The notes under the pieces: model-generated | Databases searched by the model: none | What the model saw: the letters and a program-made list of their open reading frames with translations, nothing else | Told to the model about the DNA's origin: nothing | In this document: positions 63,599-64,000 of the stretch, one piece after another | Position numbering within the stretch: the first letter of the stretch is position 1 | Layout of the letters: each line of letters begins with the position of its first letter | Assembly: GCA_020445665.1 (NCBI GenBank) | Contig: JAGRGD010000064.1 | Location: 1 to 64,000, forward strand | Direction of reading: 5' to 3' | Length of the DNA stretch: 64,000 nucleotides | DNA from: Rhodocyclaceae bacterium | Lineage (GTDB): Bacteria; Pseudomonadota; Gammaproteobacteria; Burkholderiales; Rhodocyclaceae | Translations under genes and position numbers: made by a program

Positions 63599-64000
63599 TC
63601 AATAGCCGGCCAGGCTGCGCACCAGAGCCAGGCAGGTGGCGCTGGCCATTTCTCCGGCGAGCCCCTCGTCGAAGACGTAGGGGGGCATCAGGTAGACCGT
63701 GTTGCCGATCGGGCGCAGCAGGATGCCGGCATCGAGTCCGTGATGGAACATATGCTGGGCGAAGTCCGCCGGCGCGTCGGGCACGTCGAAGGCGAGGATC
63801 ATGCCCCGCTGGCGCAGGGCGGCAGTGGGATGGCTGGCGAGCGCGCTGGCAAAGGCCTCGCCCAGCCAGCGGGCCCGCTCCCGGTTCGCTTCGATGACAT
63901 GGTCGCGCTCGAAGATATCGAGCACGGCCAGCGCCGCGCGGCAGGCCAGCGCGTTGCCCGTATAGGAGTGGGAATGGAGGAAGGCGCGCTCGATCGCGTC
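63599..64000 (-). CDS. bioA: Adenosylmethionine-8-amino-7-oxononanoate aminotransferase, C-terminal part
   Basis: Partial: about 133 residues, continuing past the window end. It begins in frame at base 64000 (DAIERAFLHSHSYTGNALACRAALAVL), a class III aminotransferase/BioA motif, and ends VRSLAGY. The GNTVYLMPPYVFDE block is BioA-specific. It makes 7,8-diaminopelargonate, the substrate of BioD. bioA is separated from bioF by the palindromic repeat and a PEP-CTERM gene. Confidence 0.9.
   Translation of the reverse strand, partial: DAIERAFLHSHSYTGNALACRAALAVLDIFERDHVIEANRERARWLGEAFASALASHPTAALRQRGMILAFDVPDAPADFAQHMFHHGLDAGILLRPIGNTVYLMPPYVFDEGLAGEMASATCLALVRSLAGY

Overview
The window is about 64 kb of GC-rich chromosome from what looks like a betaproteobacterium of the Rhodocyclales (Azoarcus/Thauera/Zoogloea-like). 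The reasons are the betaproteobacterial gene orders (trmJ-cysE-iscR-isc-hsc-fdx-iscX; map-glnD divergent from rpsB-tsf-pyrH-frr-uppS-cdsA-dxr-rseP-bamA-skp-lpxD-fabZ-lpxA-lpxB-rnhB), a ZipA-LigA pair after SMC, and two PEP-CTERM proteins. The genus is an inference; no rRNA or tRNA gene is present to settle it.

Layout. 1-12.8 kb is accessory: the 3' end of a large PEP-CTERM surface protein, a hybrid histidine kinase translationally coupled to a FIST sensor protein, a 1906-residue protein combining two lipase-like alpha/beta-hydrolase modules with a caspase-like CHAT protease, and, divergently, a lipoprotein plus an M15 peptidoglycan peptidase that lacks a signal peptide. 12.8-21.9 kb is suhB, trmJ, cysE and a complete isc operon behind a readable IscR operator; this operon carries two cysteine desulfurase genes. 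21.9-27.9 kb (minus strand) is the lysine/diaminopimelate set dapC-dapD-(pilU)-dapE followed by prmB and a CheY-like regulator. 27.9-34.9 kb is smc-zipA-ligA; the 3' half of ligA is a sharply bounded low-GC tract. 35-41.8 kb has galU, typA, mtnP-def and glnD. 41.8-58.1 kb is map and the long ribosome/nucleotide/isoprenoid/outer-membrane/lipid A cluster. 58.1-64 kb is a small unknown gene, the biotin genes bioF-bioH-bioC-bioD (bioD with an extra C-terminal domain), a short PEP-CTERM gene with a probable sigma-54 promoter and an upstream inverted repeat, a roughly 240-bp near-palindromic repeat, and the C-terminal end of bioA.

How the parts work together. The isc genes build Fe-S clusters under IscR feedback. 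The long plus-strand cluster links translation (S2, EF-Ts, RRF), UMP kinase, undecaprenyl-PP and CDP-diacylglycerol synthesis, the MEP pathway, site-2 protease, BAM-mediated outer-membrane assembly and lipid A synthesis. The PEP-CTERM genes point to exosortase-dependent surface or extracellular-matrix biology. The most unusual items are the CHAT/dual-hydrolase protein and its divergent neighbours, the BioD fusion, the mosaic LigA, and the palindromic element with the nearby PEP-CTERM promoter.
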